From NCBI RefSeq assembly GCF_033297405.1, contig NW_026944228.1, forward strand, positions 425,853 through 489,852: a DNA stretch of 64,000 bases, written 5' to 3'. The notes below the pieces were generated by a model that saw nothing but the letters and a program-made list of their open reading frames with translations, was not told the DNA's origin and made no database searches. This stretch comes from Parathielavia appendiculata (lineage: Eukaryota; Ascomycota; Sordariomycetes; Sordariales; Chaetomiaceae). Position 1 is the first letter of the stretch; each line of letters starts with the position of its first letter. Positions 11,176 through 23,057 of this stretch are shown here, one piece after another. Both the position numbers and the translations under genes were made by a program.

Positions 11176-12277
11176 TTCCCACGCCGCATAGAAGGCCCGG
11201 TTGTTGGCCCCTCGTTTTGGGATCCCGACTCTTGCCTCGCATTTTCAAGCAAACACAAGGACCTTCTGATTATCCGAAAATATCAGTACCCAGTTGCCCA
11301 GGATTAAGGTTTCGCATGAATACGATGGTGACATAGACAGGTCCTCTCGCCATGGTCGTGATCCCCTGTTCGCTTGTGACGAATGGTGATCAAAGCCGAT
11401 TAGTTACACAAAAGGACCCAAGGGGCAAGATGCGAGGAAAAGTTAAACATCCTTACGGAAGCTGCTGCTGTTGGAGTTACTCTCGTCCTCGTTGCCAATC
11501 CCGTCAACGCCAATTCCTTCCCTCACATCTCTCGCTGCCCTTCCACTGCGCGACCGACGATGCAGCAGCAGTAGCGGCTGTTGGGGCTCGAGGTTTTGCC
11601 CGCGAGTTCATAGTTGTGAGTACGTCTTGCTTGTGCATCATGCTTGTGCGCTAGTCAAGTTTACTACTATAGCTGTTCGGAAACCGCCAGGTCCGACGCC
11701 ACGTGAGGCATAGGGCGCGGCGTGCAGCTGCCTCCTGAGAGGGTCTATGGGCTAACAGCGCCACGCCAGCTTCAGCTGCCTACCTTAACACCCTTCTTAT
11801 TCTTACAAGGTTTTGAAACTAATCCTCCTAAGAGAACGAGAGAACGAAGAGAGACTGAATGGAGGTAAGGAAAAAGGGTAATGACAATAAAATAGAGAGT
11901 AAAGAGAAAAACGGAGACAAGAAAGCGAACCAATTTGTTACGGTATCTTATATGGCGAAAGGGCATGAAATTCTGGCGGTGTCATCAGTTCATGAGGGTT
12001 TCAATTCAAATGCATCAATATACGGCGTACCAGAGTTAAGGTATCAAGCTAAAAAAGAATAATGATACATGAAAACAAGGCAGAAAAAGGAGGAGGACAA
12101 GCAGGGGGCCAGATTTGGAAAGCTTGAACTTGAAGATGAAGACTTAAGGGTCCTGGGGCAGGAGGCCCACTTTTTCCCACACCTTCAGTGGCTCAGCAGT
12201 TTTCAAAGCTCTGTTTATCTTTCGTCCATCGCCTTGACGCGCAGCAACGACACCTTTTCTTGAGAAACAACCGAGGC
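11176..12277. other. Intergenic, purine-rich leader region of TRM61
   Basis: No gene is recognised. The part from about 11860 to 12170 is strongly purine-rich on the plus strand (AGAGA and AAGG words). It precedes TRM61 and probably includes its promoter and 5' leader. Confidence 0.5.
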
Positions 12278-13834
12278 ATGACGGCGACAACGAGAAACGG
12301 GGTATCCCCTTTCTTGGACCCGGGTCCGCACACGAAAGCCAACTCGCTCGCGATCCTCCAGCTGTCGCGCGACAACCTTTTGCCCGTCTACCTCAAACCA
12401 CTAACGGGAGAGCACGATGGCTACGCCGAGGGCGCCGTTGTCAACACCCGTTATGGCTCGTTCCCCCACTCGACGATGTTGAATGTCCCCTGGGGTTCTC
12501 AGATCCGAGCTTCCAAGGTTGACACAGGATCGAGGGGCCGCAAGAGGAAGCGCGAAGACGGCGACGATGCCTTTCGGGAAGCCACAGGCGCCAGCGAAAA
12601 GGACAACGAAGACTTGGCCACCGCTGTAACGGGAGACAGCGCTGCAGCCGTTAAGCAAGCTGTGGCCGACACGAGCGGCTTCATCCACGTCCTACCACCG
12701 ACTCCCGAGCTCTGGACCACCAGTCTGCCCCACCGGACTCAAGTTGTCTACACGCCCGACTACAGCTACATCCTGCACAGGATACGGGCCCGGCCTGGCT
12801 CAGTATTGATTGAGGCGGGCGCCGGCAGTGGGAGTTTCACCCATGCGGCGGTCCGGGCAGTCTACAATGGGTACCCGGCCGAAGGAGAGCGCAAGGGCAA
12901 GGTCTTTAGCTTTGAGTTCCACGAGCAGCGCTATCACAAGATGAAGCAGGAGCTGTCCGACCACGGTTTGGATGAACTCGTGCAGCTGACGCACCGTGAT
13001 GTTTACAATGGTGGATTCGCAGTTGATGGGAAAAGTCCCGAGGCAGATGCCGTCTTCCTCGACCTCCCTGCGCCCTGGGAAGCCCTGCCGCATCTGTCGC
13101 GGCGGAGGCCCGCTTCGTCCCACGTAAATGGGAGCGCTACCGGAAACGAACAGACCGACTGGGTGTCTCCGCTCAACCCGAACAAGAGCGTCTACCTGTG
13201 CACCTTCTCGCCATGCATCGAGCAAGTCACCCGGACCGTGTCGGCCATGCGTCGGCTCGGGTGGGTAGACATCGATATGGTCGAGATTGCCAACCGGAAG
13301 TTGCATACCTCTCGGGAGCGCGTCGGCTTGAACCTCAACTTTGACCGCGGTGTCAACAACTCGGCGCACGATGTCGAGGAGGCAATCACCAGGCTGGCCG
13401 AGATAGAGGCACGCTTCCGCGAACACGCAGCAAAACCCCGGGATGGCGATGAGGAGATGGACTCGGCCGATGAGGCTGCCGAACCTGCCGGACAGAACAG
13501 TGCAGCAACCAATGGGGGTACTCCAGCCGAAGCGACATCCGGAACGGCGCCGTGGATGGAAGGGCGGCTCATTACGCGTGGCGAACCCGAGATCAAGACG
13601 CATACGTCGTACCTAGTCTTTGCCGTCCTGCCCAGGGAGTGGACAGAGGAGGACGAGGCCGCGGCCGCGGTTAAGTTCCCTGTTGGCAAGGAGCAGAAGG
13701 TAATTGGTGCTATGGACAGGGCAGCGAGGAAGCAAGAGAGGCGGGAGCAGTTGCAGCAGCAGCAGCAAGGGGCCAGTAGCAGGAAGGCACGAAGAAAAGA
13801 GAGGGACGAGAAGATGGCAGAGGTGTCTGGCTGA
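12278..13834 (+). CDS. TRM61: tRNA (adenine(58)-N1)-methyltransferase catalytic subunit
   Basis: This single-exon gene encodes 518 residues. TRM61 is the SAM-binding subunit that works with TRM6 to make m1A58 in the T-loop of tRNAs, including initiator tRNA, in the nucleus. The N-terminus has the family blocks SLAILQLSRDNLLP and NTRYGSFPHS. The SAM-binding motif EAGAGSGSFTHA lies at about residues 176-190, followed by VFLDLPAPWEALPH, the catalytic Asp-x-Pro-Ala-Pro-Trp region. The C-terminus has acidic and Ala/Gln-rich insertions and a basic KARRKERDEK tail. The frame stays open 30 codons further upstream, but only from a GTG. The ATG at 12278 directly precedes the conserved SPFLDPGP block and is preferred. 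Confidence 0.95.
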   Translation: MTATTRNGVSPFLDPGPHTKANSLAILQLSRDNLLPVYLKPLTGEHDGYAEGAVVNTRYGSFPHSTMLNVPWGSQIRASKVDTGSRGRKRKREDGDDAFREATGASEKDNEDLATAVTGDSAAAVKQAVADTSGFIHVLPPTPELWTTSLPHRTQVVYTPDYSYILHRIRARPGSVLIEAGAGSGSFTHAAVRAVYNGYPAEGERKGKVFSFEFHEQRYHKMKQELSDHGLDELVQLTHRDVYNGGFAVDGKSPEADAVFLDLPAPWEALPHLSRRRPASSHVNGSATGNEQTDWVSPLNPNKSVYLCTFSPCIEQVTRTVSAMRRLGWVDIDMVEIANRKLHTSRERVGLNLNFDRGVNNSAHDVEEAITRLAEIEARFREHAAKPRDGDEEMDSADEAAEPAGQNSAATNGGTPAEATSGTAPWMEGRLITRGEPEIKTHTSYLVFAVLPREWTEEDEAAAAVKFPVGKEQKVIGAMDRAARKQERREQLQQQQQGASSRKARRKERDEKMAEVSG

Positions 13835-14209
13835 AGGGAACCTGAGGGCGTCCGTCATCGATGAGACATCCGTATTTTGCATCAGCAGGCGTTACCCGGC
13901 TGGCAGGGAAGAGTATTTAGATCTCACGGCGGCGAGTATACCCAAAGAGGTGGCCTGGCCCGTATGAGTTGTCGGAATAGAGCTTGCGAGCATTCGGGGA
14001 AGGAAATTACTACTTGTCACTTCGACTGCGCACAGCTACCTGCGAACCCGCGCCATGGGAGTCAACATGCTTTAACTCCCCGGGCATCAGTGGCGGAAGC
14101 CATTGCGACGATTGCCGGTGTGCGACAGAGCGCTGCAACTATTCGCTTTCCGTGCAAAATCCACCCAAGGATCTTAGGGATGCCTGGCTCTTGCCATCCT
14201 CGCATAGCA
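13835..14209. other. 3' spacer between convergent TRM61 and the oxygenase
   Basis: This 375 bp spacer holds the two 3' ends facing each other. No further gene is seen. Confidence 0.5.
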
Positions 14210-15679
14210 TCACTCCTCCTTGTACAACTGCGCATAGCTGGCCTTCAACCTGCAAGCCAGTCAGCAACCCAGCGCACAATATACATGTGGCAGGCGAACC
14301 TCCAACATACCTCATCTTCAGATGCTCGTCCGCCGTCAACACCTTCCTCTCAGCATACGGATTCCCCTCCGCCAGACCCCCCTTATACGCCTTCACCCTC
14401 TCACTCGGCACAGACCCCAACTCAGCCCCGCCAAACGGATGACAGAAATATGCAATCGAGTACCGCATACCGTCAAGGTCCGTCTCCCCTTCCACCAACC
14501 CGCCTCCAGCTGCTCCAGCTCCAGCTCCAGCTCCTGAAGAGGGGAAGACGACCCTATGCACGGTACTCCGCAACAGCCCGTTCGTCCAATAACTCAGCAG
14601 ATCGCCAATGTTCATCAGGATGGGCGGCGCCGGGTCGTCCTCGGTGCCCGGCGGGACAACGGGGACGGGCGACCAGGTCTTGCCGTCGCGCAGGAGGATC
14701 TCCAGCCCCGGCTGGCCGCGCAGGCGGAAGAGCAGCGTCAAGGACCCGTAGTCGGAGTGGGCGCCCGCGCGCACGTCGTTGGATGTTGTGGGTTGGCCGA
14801 GGGCGCTGCGGGGCGGGTAGCGCAGGAAGCGCAGAATCGTGCCGGAGGGGCCGCGCGAGCGGAGGTGGGCTGTGGTGAAGAAGTCCGGGGGCGTGACCTG
14901 GTTTTCACGTTGGAAAAGGGGTGTGGTTAGGAGGCAGCTGGTGTGTGATTAGGGAGATTGGGGCAAGGGGGAAGGGGATGGGGATACCTCAAGACCGATG
15001 CCTAGTAGGGTGTTCAGCTTCAGGGAGAGGTTGTAGCAGAGGTCGCGAAAGGCGCTGATCTGCGGCTCGTCGGCGACGATGGTGGGGGGAATGGGTTGTT
15101 GGGCCTTGCCGTCCGCGAAGTCGCCAAAGTTAAAGGATCTGGGCGGTTCACGTTGTGTGTGAATGAGAGGACCAAGGCAAGACTATGAATGGGCAATGCA
15201 TACTCCTTGAAGTCACCAACCTGCGAGGAATTAACGAGCGTGAGGGGCGACACAATGCGAGACACAGACTTACACGCTGGTTTGCCGGGTCGAGTGTCTC
15301 ATAATTCATTGCAGACCACTGGGATAAGATGTGAGATAATCACCCCCAGGAGTTCCTATGACAGGCGGATTCTGTGTCGCCTACGCCTCGATTGTTGTGC
15401 TGTATTTTGCACGCCTCCTTCTCGTCAACTGGTGCATCAAAAAGTCGTTTGCACTGCGCGATGGTGAATGAGTGATCCAACATGCAAGTTCAGCACTCAG
15501 GGGCGTTCCATTACCATCTCAAAGGCCTTATCTATAGCCTCGACGGGAATGTCCCTGCCAGTATTCTTGATGTAGACAAAGCCATGTTCGATGGCAGCTT
15601 CAACCAGGTCCTTGGCCACTTGGGTCTGGTTTCTGTCGCCAGCAAGGTCGATTACGGGGATTTTTGCAACCTCAGTCAT
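14210..15679 (-). CDS. 2-oxoglutarate/Fe(II)-dependent oxygenase, isopenicillin-N-synthase-like
   Basis: Seven exons on the minus strand close exactly in frame: 15515-15679, 15385-15453, 15274-15318, 15204-15220, 14988-15138, 14311-14897 and 14210-14249. They encode 357 residues. The protein has the N-terminal DIOX_N block (KIPVIDLAG) and the 2OG-Fe(II) jelly-roll core. Iron ligands are His196 and Asp198 (GAHSDYGSLTLL) and His263 (LLRSTVHRVV), and RYSIAYFCHP is the 2-oxoglutarate-binding strand. A Gly/Ala-rich insert (about residues 270-280) lies just after the third ligand. The substrate is unknown. Members of this family include both primary and secondary metabolism enzymes, and the genomic setting beside TRM61 and IES1 gives no pathway clue. 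The 17 nt fourth exon is notable. Confidence 0.9.
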
Positions 15680-16556
15680 TGTGAAGAATTTGTGCTGGGT
15701 CCAGGTCATTCGTTGCTGTGCCACACAAAGGATATAGGAGATGTTCTTCAAAAACGATCTACCTAATACTATCAGGTTTGCTGCAAACCTTTCCTGTAAG
15801 ATATTGGCAGATGTACGGATGCGTAACTAGTGTATATAACGTTGGTGGCTGGGAAAATGTGGGGTGGCCGGAGGCTTCTTATCCCTTACTTTTGGTACCT
15901 TCTCAGGTCGGTTACGATAGGTATGGTACCAGTAATTTCAGGGAGTCTGTAACCTATACCTTAACTTACAGGTGCACTGGAGGTTAGGCTTGCTCCTAAG
16001 TGGCCAGAAAGCCAGGTAACTAACGACCCCTTAAACGCATATCCCGCATAGGCCGGCCATGCAATGGAGCCCCCCCAGAATTCAGTCAATCCATCCTTGT
16101 CGGCCTAGCTGGCCCCTTGCACCACTCCCGCGTCACCTGCGAGTCTCGTCCTGATCGCCAAACGAGGATTATTTAATGAGCCTGGCGACAGTTCCTGAAC
16201 GTGATGTCTTCGCAGTGTGAGCCAAGCTGCGGCAGGCATCCACGCCTTGCATCCCCAAACAAAAATCCCTTTCCCACCAAACTGTGATTAACCTGCCATC
16301 TGACCTTTAAGTCGCATCAATCTCCGTGCCAAACCCTTCTTTTTCATCCCCTATCTTCATCCCGAACATCACAGGAATTTAATTACTTTCTTTGTTGCGC
16401 GCTTGCTGCCTGCACCGTTTGCCCGACCACAGGTGGCGCAAGACTCTGGACGAACGTTAGCGGTCTCGGAAGCAATCGCGAAACCGTAAAACCGGACTAA
16501 CCTCGCACCCAACGAGCCTCGATCTGGGGCATTCCCGTCCCCTCTCCCCCGTCGTC
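15680..16556. promoter_or_regulatory. Shared upstream region of the oxygenase and IES1 (divergent)
   Basis: The two genes diverge from this 0.9 kb region. It is CT-rich close to the IES1 start (16,480-16,556), a usual feature of fungal core promoters. It also holds a TACCTTA word near 15,956. No specific operator is claimed. Confidence 0.45.
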
Positions 16557-18746
16557 ATGGCTGCAACACCCAACTCGGTGGCTCTGATGTCTGACATCGA
16601 ACCGCCCAGCTCGCCAATTCACATGGACAAGTCTTTCATGACAGCCGTCACTGAGGACGACGACACGAGGATGAGGGCGACACCTGAGCCTTCCGAGAGA
16701 CAGCCTCGCGGCAAGAAGCGCGGCCGCGACGATGCAGGCGGCACAACCGGCAACCCGATCGGCAAGATCAGGCATCTCAAAAAAGAAGACGGCGAGCCCC
16801 TTTGGCGCAAGGATATCCAATTCGACTTCCTCAGGGCCGTCTTCGACAATGACCAAAAGGTCTTCACCAACAGCTACGAAAAGGACCGCCTGGGCAAGCA
16901 GTGCTTCGCCGACCTGTACATCGACACCATGTCGAGGAGTAGTAAGACGAGCAAGGTCCTTCGAGACAAGCTGCTTAGCGATCGAGAGGCGGCGAAAGGG
17001 ATGGCAATGGTCTGCCTCCTGGTCAACATTGGCCGCATGAACACCACGCTCAATTGTATGTCTCGGCCCATTCCTGCTTCTCGGCGATGCTAATGCTGAC
17101 CTCGCTGCTCAGTCTTCCCAGAAATGCGGGCCCAACTTCGCACCTATCACGCTATACCCTGCCTGCAAGCTCGTCAAGACCCCCATGCCTACAAGCAATT
17201 ACAAGACGCTCCGAGATTGAAGTCCATTTTGAAGGGCGGCTCCGATGACCGGCCAGAGCCCGCCACGCTCGACGAAGTCAAAAGCCTGGACGTCCCACGG
17301 ACGAATCCCGTCAACCTGCTCTTCCTTATCTGCCAATCGGCCGCCAAAATCGCCGAATTGCATTTCCCTCCTGGTCATGAGTTCCACGACCTCATCATGA
17401 AGACGAACTTCAGCAGTGAGAGCCGTGCCCGTGCCTTTCTCTGGCTCATGTGGTTCTATCTCGAGTCCGATTTTACGGAAGAGGGCTGCGAAGAGAACCC
17501 TTTCGGGCCCGGTGTCGACTACGGCGTGGACGTCGCTAATCAGGGCGTCCCTCGCTTGCAGTTATTGACCGAAGAGGAAGAGGAACAGGAGAACGTCGAC
17601 ACCCAAGAGGAGATTGACTTTGGTTTCGCCAAGCAGAAGATGCGTGCCAAAATCATCGAGGCGGACCAGCAGTTCATGGCCGAGAGCCAGACCAAGAAAG
17701 GCGGCCGCAACCGGGCATTCCCAGCAGGCGATGAGATCGGCCCAACGACAGGAATTCTCCCGCGGATCCGCCCCTCCAAGCACGACAGCGACCTTGACAG
17801 CGTGAGGTCGACGCCACCACCTCGTGCCCTTGGGCGGCAGAGCAGCCTTTTCGGAAGCATAGCTCGCCGGGGGCCGCACTCGCTAAAATACCAAGTCTTT
17901 GATGGTTCCTCTCCCGGCGCCGACAGGATGGTCGAGGGCGTCGTGACACGGAAGCCCCGCCCGCCGACGGCCCACCAAATCGCCGTCGAACGCAATCGTA
18001 CACAGCGGGTCGAGTACATTCTTGACCGCGGCATTCGCCGGAGCCACCACCGTTCGCGCAAGCTTCGGCGTGGCGACGGCTCCATCGTCCGCGCCCTACC
18101 ACGACTCGCGCATATTCAGGACCCCTTCGACGACAGTGACGAGGACGAGGTGGTGGCGCACGGCAAGCATGTCCCCGTCGCCGGTGGGGACAACAAGCGC
18201 ATGCGCGAGAGAGGGTACGGCGGCCTCGCCCAGCTCAGGGACGAGCCCGACGACTTCGGCGAGCAGGCCAGCGCGTACGCCGCGGCTTTCCGCCGCGTTG
18301 CGCGCCGGCTGGATCGCTGGGAGCACCACGACAATCCCGAGACGCTGGGCGTTATCCGCCCGATCAAGCGACCCAAAGTCAACGGCGCTCCGCATGCCGA
18401 CGAGGACGAAGAGGGTGACTTGGACGGCGAGCGCTCGCCTTCTAAGGACTTGGTAGACCCGGCCGAGACGGAGGACGAGACCGATGTCATGATACATCAC
18501 GTGCGCCGTGCGGATAGCAGCGGCCAGCTAGCGCGCGAGCAGACGAACGGCGTGCGCCATGAAGCTGACACGAACGGTGACATGCCCATGGACGATGCGG
18601 ATGATTTGGATGAGGTGGATAAGGAGTTACTTGGCCTGGGGGGTGACGATGTTGATGACGGTGAGGGCGACGGTGACGGTGACGAAGAGCTGGATGACGT
18701 TGACAAGACGTTGCTGGGTATGGATGGTGACTCGGACTCGGATTGA
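16557..18746 (+). CDS. IES1: INO80 chromatin-remodelling complex subunit Ies1
   Basis: Two exons, 16557-17055 and 17113-18746, encode 710 residues. Ies1 is a fungal accessory subunit of the INO80 nucleosome remodeller. The conserved N-terminal half includes IRHLKKEDGEPLWRKDIQ, ADLYIDTMSRSSKTSKVL, GMAMVCLLVNIGRMNTTLN and, across the intron, FFPEMRAQLRTYHAI. ARAFLWLMWFYLESDFTEEG follows. The C-terminal half is low-complexity and ends in a run of Asp/Glu-rich repeats (two DELLG-type units, DEVDKELLGLGG and LDDVDKTLLGMDG), which may bind histones or basic partners. The intron phase (Phe codon split) fits exactly. It is convergent with SEC39 downstream. Confidence 0.92.
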
Positions 18747-19217
18747 AGATGCCCCCGACAAGTCATGAGTTTCGGGACCTGGGTCAAGTTGGCACAGATG
18801 AGCAGCAAGGAGGGTTCCAGGTGGAGGGTTCCAGGTGGATATTGCTTCCGCGCGTTTCACATTGTGGAGTAGACCGCATTAGATGAGGCATTTGTCACGG
18901 TGTAGTGTACTGGTCCAAGGAACGCAAAGAGGATAATTAGAGGATGGAGTTTGGGAGATGTTGTGGGAATTCAACATCGAGTGGGTTCGACCACTCTTTC
19001 AGGGACGGGAGCAACATGCAAGCGTGGAATGGTTTGATTCGGCCTTGGTTCTCCCCACACCTGCCGCATTGTGGTGCATGTTTGAACCACTCCGTGCTCT
19101 GCACTTTGAGTGACGCACAACCGTCATTCCTTCTAAACCATGGGTATAACCATGGTAATTCCAACCTTCCCTTACACAAGATCAAGCCATTGCATGACAC
19201 AAGGCACCGCACAACAT
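18747..19217. other. 3' spacer between convergent IES1 and SEC39
   Basis: This 470 bp AT-richer spacer contains no recognised feature. Confidence 0.5.
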
Positions 19218-22200
19218 TCACTGACTCCCCGACTGTGTAGGTGGCGGCGCCCCAACCAACCACCCAACCCCCGACACCAGCGTGCCCACGGCCGCCTCCC
19301 TCAACTGGTCCCTCTTGCGCAACCTCTTGTTCGTCCCCGCCTCCTCGCTCCCGTCCGCGCTCCCAGCAGCAGACGCCGTCGACCCCGACGCCGAAAGCGG
19401 CGGCATGTCCAGGCTGCTCCTCCCACCACTGCCACCACCACCGGCATCACCGCCACCGCCACCGCCGCCAACCCCCGCCAGCCGTCCGAAGCCAGCCGCC
19501 GACCGCTGAAGCCCCGACAAGGCTGACAGGTTCCGCTGCGCAGACAACACGCTCGCGCGGCTGAGGTCAAACAGCGACATGGGCGCGGCGTCCTCGTCTG
19601 CGTCCCCTCTTTTGGTGCCTGCGGCTGCTGCTGCTGCTGCTGATGTCCTCCTGCCCGAGGCAGAAGTTGTCTTAATGTGGTGGTGGCGGGCTGATAATAG
19701 TGGTGTTGATGTTGAGGGGGAGGAAGTGGAGGGGACGGCGAACCCGCCCGGTATCTTGATAGTAGTAGTGGTGCTGTTGCTGCCGCTGCTGCGCAGGTTA
19801 TCGCCCCTGGCATCCCACTCGTTTTCCCTCTCTTCTTCCTCCCGGACCAGCACCTCGAGCTCCTCTTCTGCGCGCCGGAAGGCGTTGACAATCTCCTGCA
19901 GCGTGGAGGCGGGTGCGACGCGGAGCGCTGTGGCGAGGCACTCGATGCGCTGCTCGAGGTGACGCACGTCTGGGTTGGCGCTGGATAGGCTGCCGCCGCC
20001 GCCGCTCCGGTGGTGCGGGGTGAGGGTGTGGGCGGTGCGGCGGAATTTGCCTGCTTGGAGGGCAGCTCTCCACGAGTAGTCGTCGGGAGATGTGGTGGTG
20101 GTGGTGGTGATGGTGGTGATGGTGGCGGTAGTGGTGATGGCAAGGCGATTGACGACGTAGGAGTATGCCGTTTCGAAGTCATCTTCAAGGAGGGCGGCGT
20201 TAATGCACATTGCTGTGATGCGGCGCTCGGCAGTGAAGCGGTGGGTGGTTTCTTCTTCTTGGGTGAGCGGGGTATTGTTGCGGTTTGTGAGGCCCGCTTC
20301 TACCATGCGCGTTCCGAGAACGAGGAGGTCGTGGAGATGGGTGTAGCTCTTGAGATTCTGCTCGAGGATCTTGCCGATGATGGATATCGGGTCTGGGTGG
20401 ACCCGTAAGACGACGGGTGTAAAGGGCTCGCCCTGTTTGAAGACGAGACGGTATTCGCTCAGTGAGTGTGTTGCTTGCAGGAGAGCTTCGACCCGCTTGG
20501 CTTGGGGATCTGATCTTTGGATTGTCTTGGGGAATGCCTTGATTCTGGAAACAATGTGAGCCGACGCGCGGAGTCGACTACCTGGACAGACCTACATGTC
20601 ATCGCACTTCTTGAGGCCGCCGCGGGTGCGATTGGGATTGGAGGCATTGTCGTAGGCGGTCATTGCCGTCTCGTAAATGGTGTCTTGCAAGGCCTCCCGG
20701 TCGAGCGGCTGGTCCGGCGCATCCTCGTATATTGACCGCGCAAGTGCATAGCCTTCGCTGGTCAGTATCCCTTGTAGACGAGACGGCAAGAAACTCACGA
20801 GTGTTGGCTAGCAGAGCCCTCAAAAACTCGACCTCTAGAAAACCCCGTTTCACCTGGCTGAAGATGCCACAGGCCAGTTCCTCAGATGACCAGCTATCTT
20901 CAGCGCCCCAGTCTCTGAGCCACAATATCTCATTCCTTGCCTTGAGCCAAAACTTATCATCTGATTTGGGGCCGTTGTTGCTGATGCAGTGAATAAGCTT
21001 TGCTGCCTCGGCCGTCTGCTCCCGCTCATCTTGGAGGAGCACAAGCTCGCCGGCTCTCCGGACGGTGCAGGGACAACCTGCCTTGGTGAGGATATGCGCG
21101 CTCAAGATCAAGGCCTGCAGGAATGGTATTGACGCATCGGTTGGCGCAGTTAGAGGGTTTGAGGGGGCGAGGAGTTCGTTGCGCATGTGCACCGCATTGC
21201 TCGCGGACACCATGTCGCCCGGGATCTGCTCGGCGATGGGTGGCAGAACGGCCGATGCCGAAGCAAGGGGGGAGAGCGGCTCGAGATGACGGAGTTGGGC
21301 AACTTTGACAGTAATGCCGTAAGCCCCTTCCAAGGCATCGAGTGATGCCTCTGGAATGAGGTATGCGGAAGCGAGCGCAGCCCGCGCGTAGCTCTGGTCC
21401 AGGTGTCGCCGCCGGTCGTCACTGAGTTCAGCTGATCCCCAGCCTTCAAGGTCGACATCACCCGGCCCATCCCATTGCAGTATTGCGCTGACGCCTACCT
21501 TCCAGTTCCTCGACGCCTGTGTGGTGAGCCACCGCAGCACTTCGTCCCAACCAGGGCAGAGTTCAGCCGTTCTTTTGCTCGGCAATGGCTCCCCGGGCGA
21601 GTCCACCGTAGGTTTCCCATGCTTCCATCTCCTCTCGTCGGAGAGCCATGGGCCAACCAAGCCCCTCAGGTCTCGGCCGACCAGGGGAAGGTCGACGTCG
21701 CCAACGCCCGTTCGCGACAAGAGTAGGTTCACGGCAACGCGGTCCGGCAGCTGTTGGAAGGCATGGAGGGTATACAAAATGGGTTCTTGAGGATAGTACT
21801 CGCAGTTCCGCCTCAAAAGCGGCAGTATTGTCGAAACCAACAGTGTCCGTATGCATGGCGAATGATTCATGAACGGCAGCAGCAAGGCGGGCAATTCATC
21901 GAGCAAGCCGGCCTCCTCGTCCACCCTGTAGGACCGCCGCAGCAAGAACAGTGAGAGCGCATCTTCGCCAGACTCGTCCGGAATTTCTGGGGAGGCCAAT
22001 GAAAGCAGGCGGAGCTTCCTGACCTTCTTTGTGGCGTCATGCTCGGCAAGGCCCTCGACGGGCGAGCAATCGACGTCGTGGTCAGGCGTGTCTGGAAAGC
22101 TGCTGTTTTCGAGCTGGCTGATCAATTCGACGTACTGGTTGGAAGGAACGGCCTCGGGTAGGTAGGTCAGGAGGATGCGCAGTAGCAGGTCCTTTCGGAG

Positions 22201-22308
22201 GACGGTACCGTGACGGGCAGCGAGGGTCGTCAAGCCGTCGATGTCGCCGTGGACGGCCAGGTGCACCGCCAGCAGCACGAGCTTGGCGGGAGAGAGCGTG
22301 AGGGCCAT
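19218..22308 (-). CDS. SEC39: Sec39-domain protein (Dsl1 ER tethering complex)
   Basis: Three exons, 20799-22308, 20596-20752 and 19218-20544, join in phase to give 997 residues. Sec39 (related to metazoan NBAS) is a helical-solenoid subunit of the Dsl1 complex that tethers COPI vesicles at the ER. The N-terminus begins LSPAKLVLLAVHLAVHGDI and the solenoid runs through about residue 750. A conserved block reads NPNRTRGGLKKCDDI-IKAFP across the second intron. The C-terminus has RKRDQLREAAVGTLVSGVGW, characteristic of the fungal proteins. Inside the last exon, a Thr/Ile run (near 20094-20140) and Gly-rich and Ser-rich runs (near 19400-19700) are low-complexity insertions. The first intron uses the second of two possible acceptors, which restores the block ANTRYALARSIYED. 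Confidence 0.88.
20094..20142 (-). repeat. GGT/GAT-rich microsatellite encoding a Thr run
   Basis: A GGTGGTGAT-type repeat lies in the coding sequence of SEC39 and gives a Thr/Ile-rich stretch. It is likely length-variable between strains. Confidence 0.7.
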
Positions 22309-23057
22309 TGTCGCGGTCTCATTAGCTTGTAGCTAAAAGGGCGGCGCAGTTTATTGGGTTATCGAGGAGGTCGAAATCATGGTAAATCAGTGAACGGTTG
22401 AGGAGTGTGGCAGCAAATCGAAGCTCAAGCAATGACAAGTGCACCTGGACACATTCCGCCTTGGCATCATCACTGCAGCCGGGCAGCGATCCGTGAGTAA
22501 CAGCGGTTGGACCAGGCTCGAAGCGGGTCAGGCTGTGCCGAGCCTAGGGGCCGGATAAGGTAAGCCGGGCCCACTTTTGGTACTTACAACACAGATAGGT
22601 ACATAGCTCCGTACTTGTATCGACGTTCTTCCAAATCTCATTGTGCTAAGAAGATCTAAAAGTGAGCTCGCTACCTGAGCTATCTATAGGATCGGAAAGA
22701 GGGAAAGGCGCACACTTTAATCATCGTATACAGTGAGACTTTTGAATATAATACACTTGGCAGTCCCTCCTCTGTCATGATTCCATTTCAAGTTGCCTGT
22801 GAGCACAACAAGAAATAACCTGAAGAAGCTCACTATCCAGCTCCCTGCAAAGCCTGGATATGCGATTGTCAACCGAATCGAATGCATAAGGTCTATATCG
22901 TTCGCAGGGTATCCAATCCACCTGGCGCAGCACTACACCGGGGGATGCTGCTCGGCGTCTTGCGCGCCGATGCCGGACCCTAGACACCACAGCCCTCTTC
23001 TCATTCAGAAACAAGAGAGAATGGGTTACAACAGGCATGTTCTCCCACAATCGGTTA
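22309..23057. promoter_or_regulatory. Upstream region of SEC39 / 3' flank of the glucosyltransferase
   Basis: This 0.75 kb non-coding stretch has a TAAGGTA word near 22,556. No gene is recognised. Confidence 0.45.

Noticed and set aside
12188..12277. N-terminal extension of TRM61 by 30 codons
   Set aside because: It would begin at GTG. The first ATG (12278) precedes the conserved family start.
13877..14930. Long plus-strand open frames (up to 333 codons) opposite the 2OG oxygenase
   Set aside because: They are antisense shadows of a well-supported 7-exon gene, and their Pro/Ser/Arg-rich composition follows from the GC-rich coding strand.
19301..20188. 295-codon minus-strand frame and plus-strand frames overlapping SEC39 exon 3
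   Set aside because: The frame matching Sec39 C-terminal blocks is a different one. These are Pro/Arg-rich shadows of low-complexity coding DNA.
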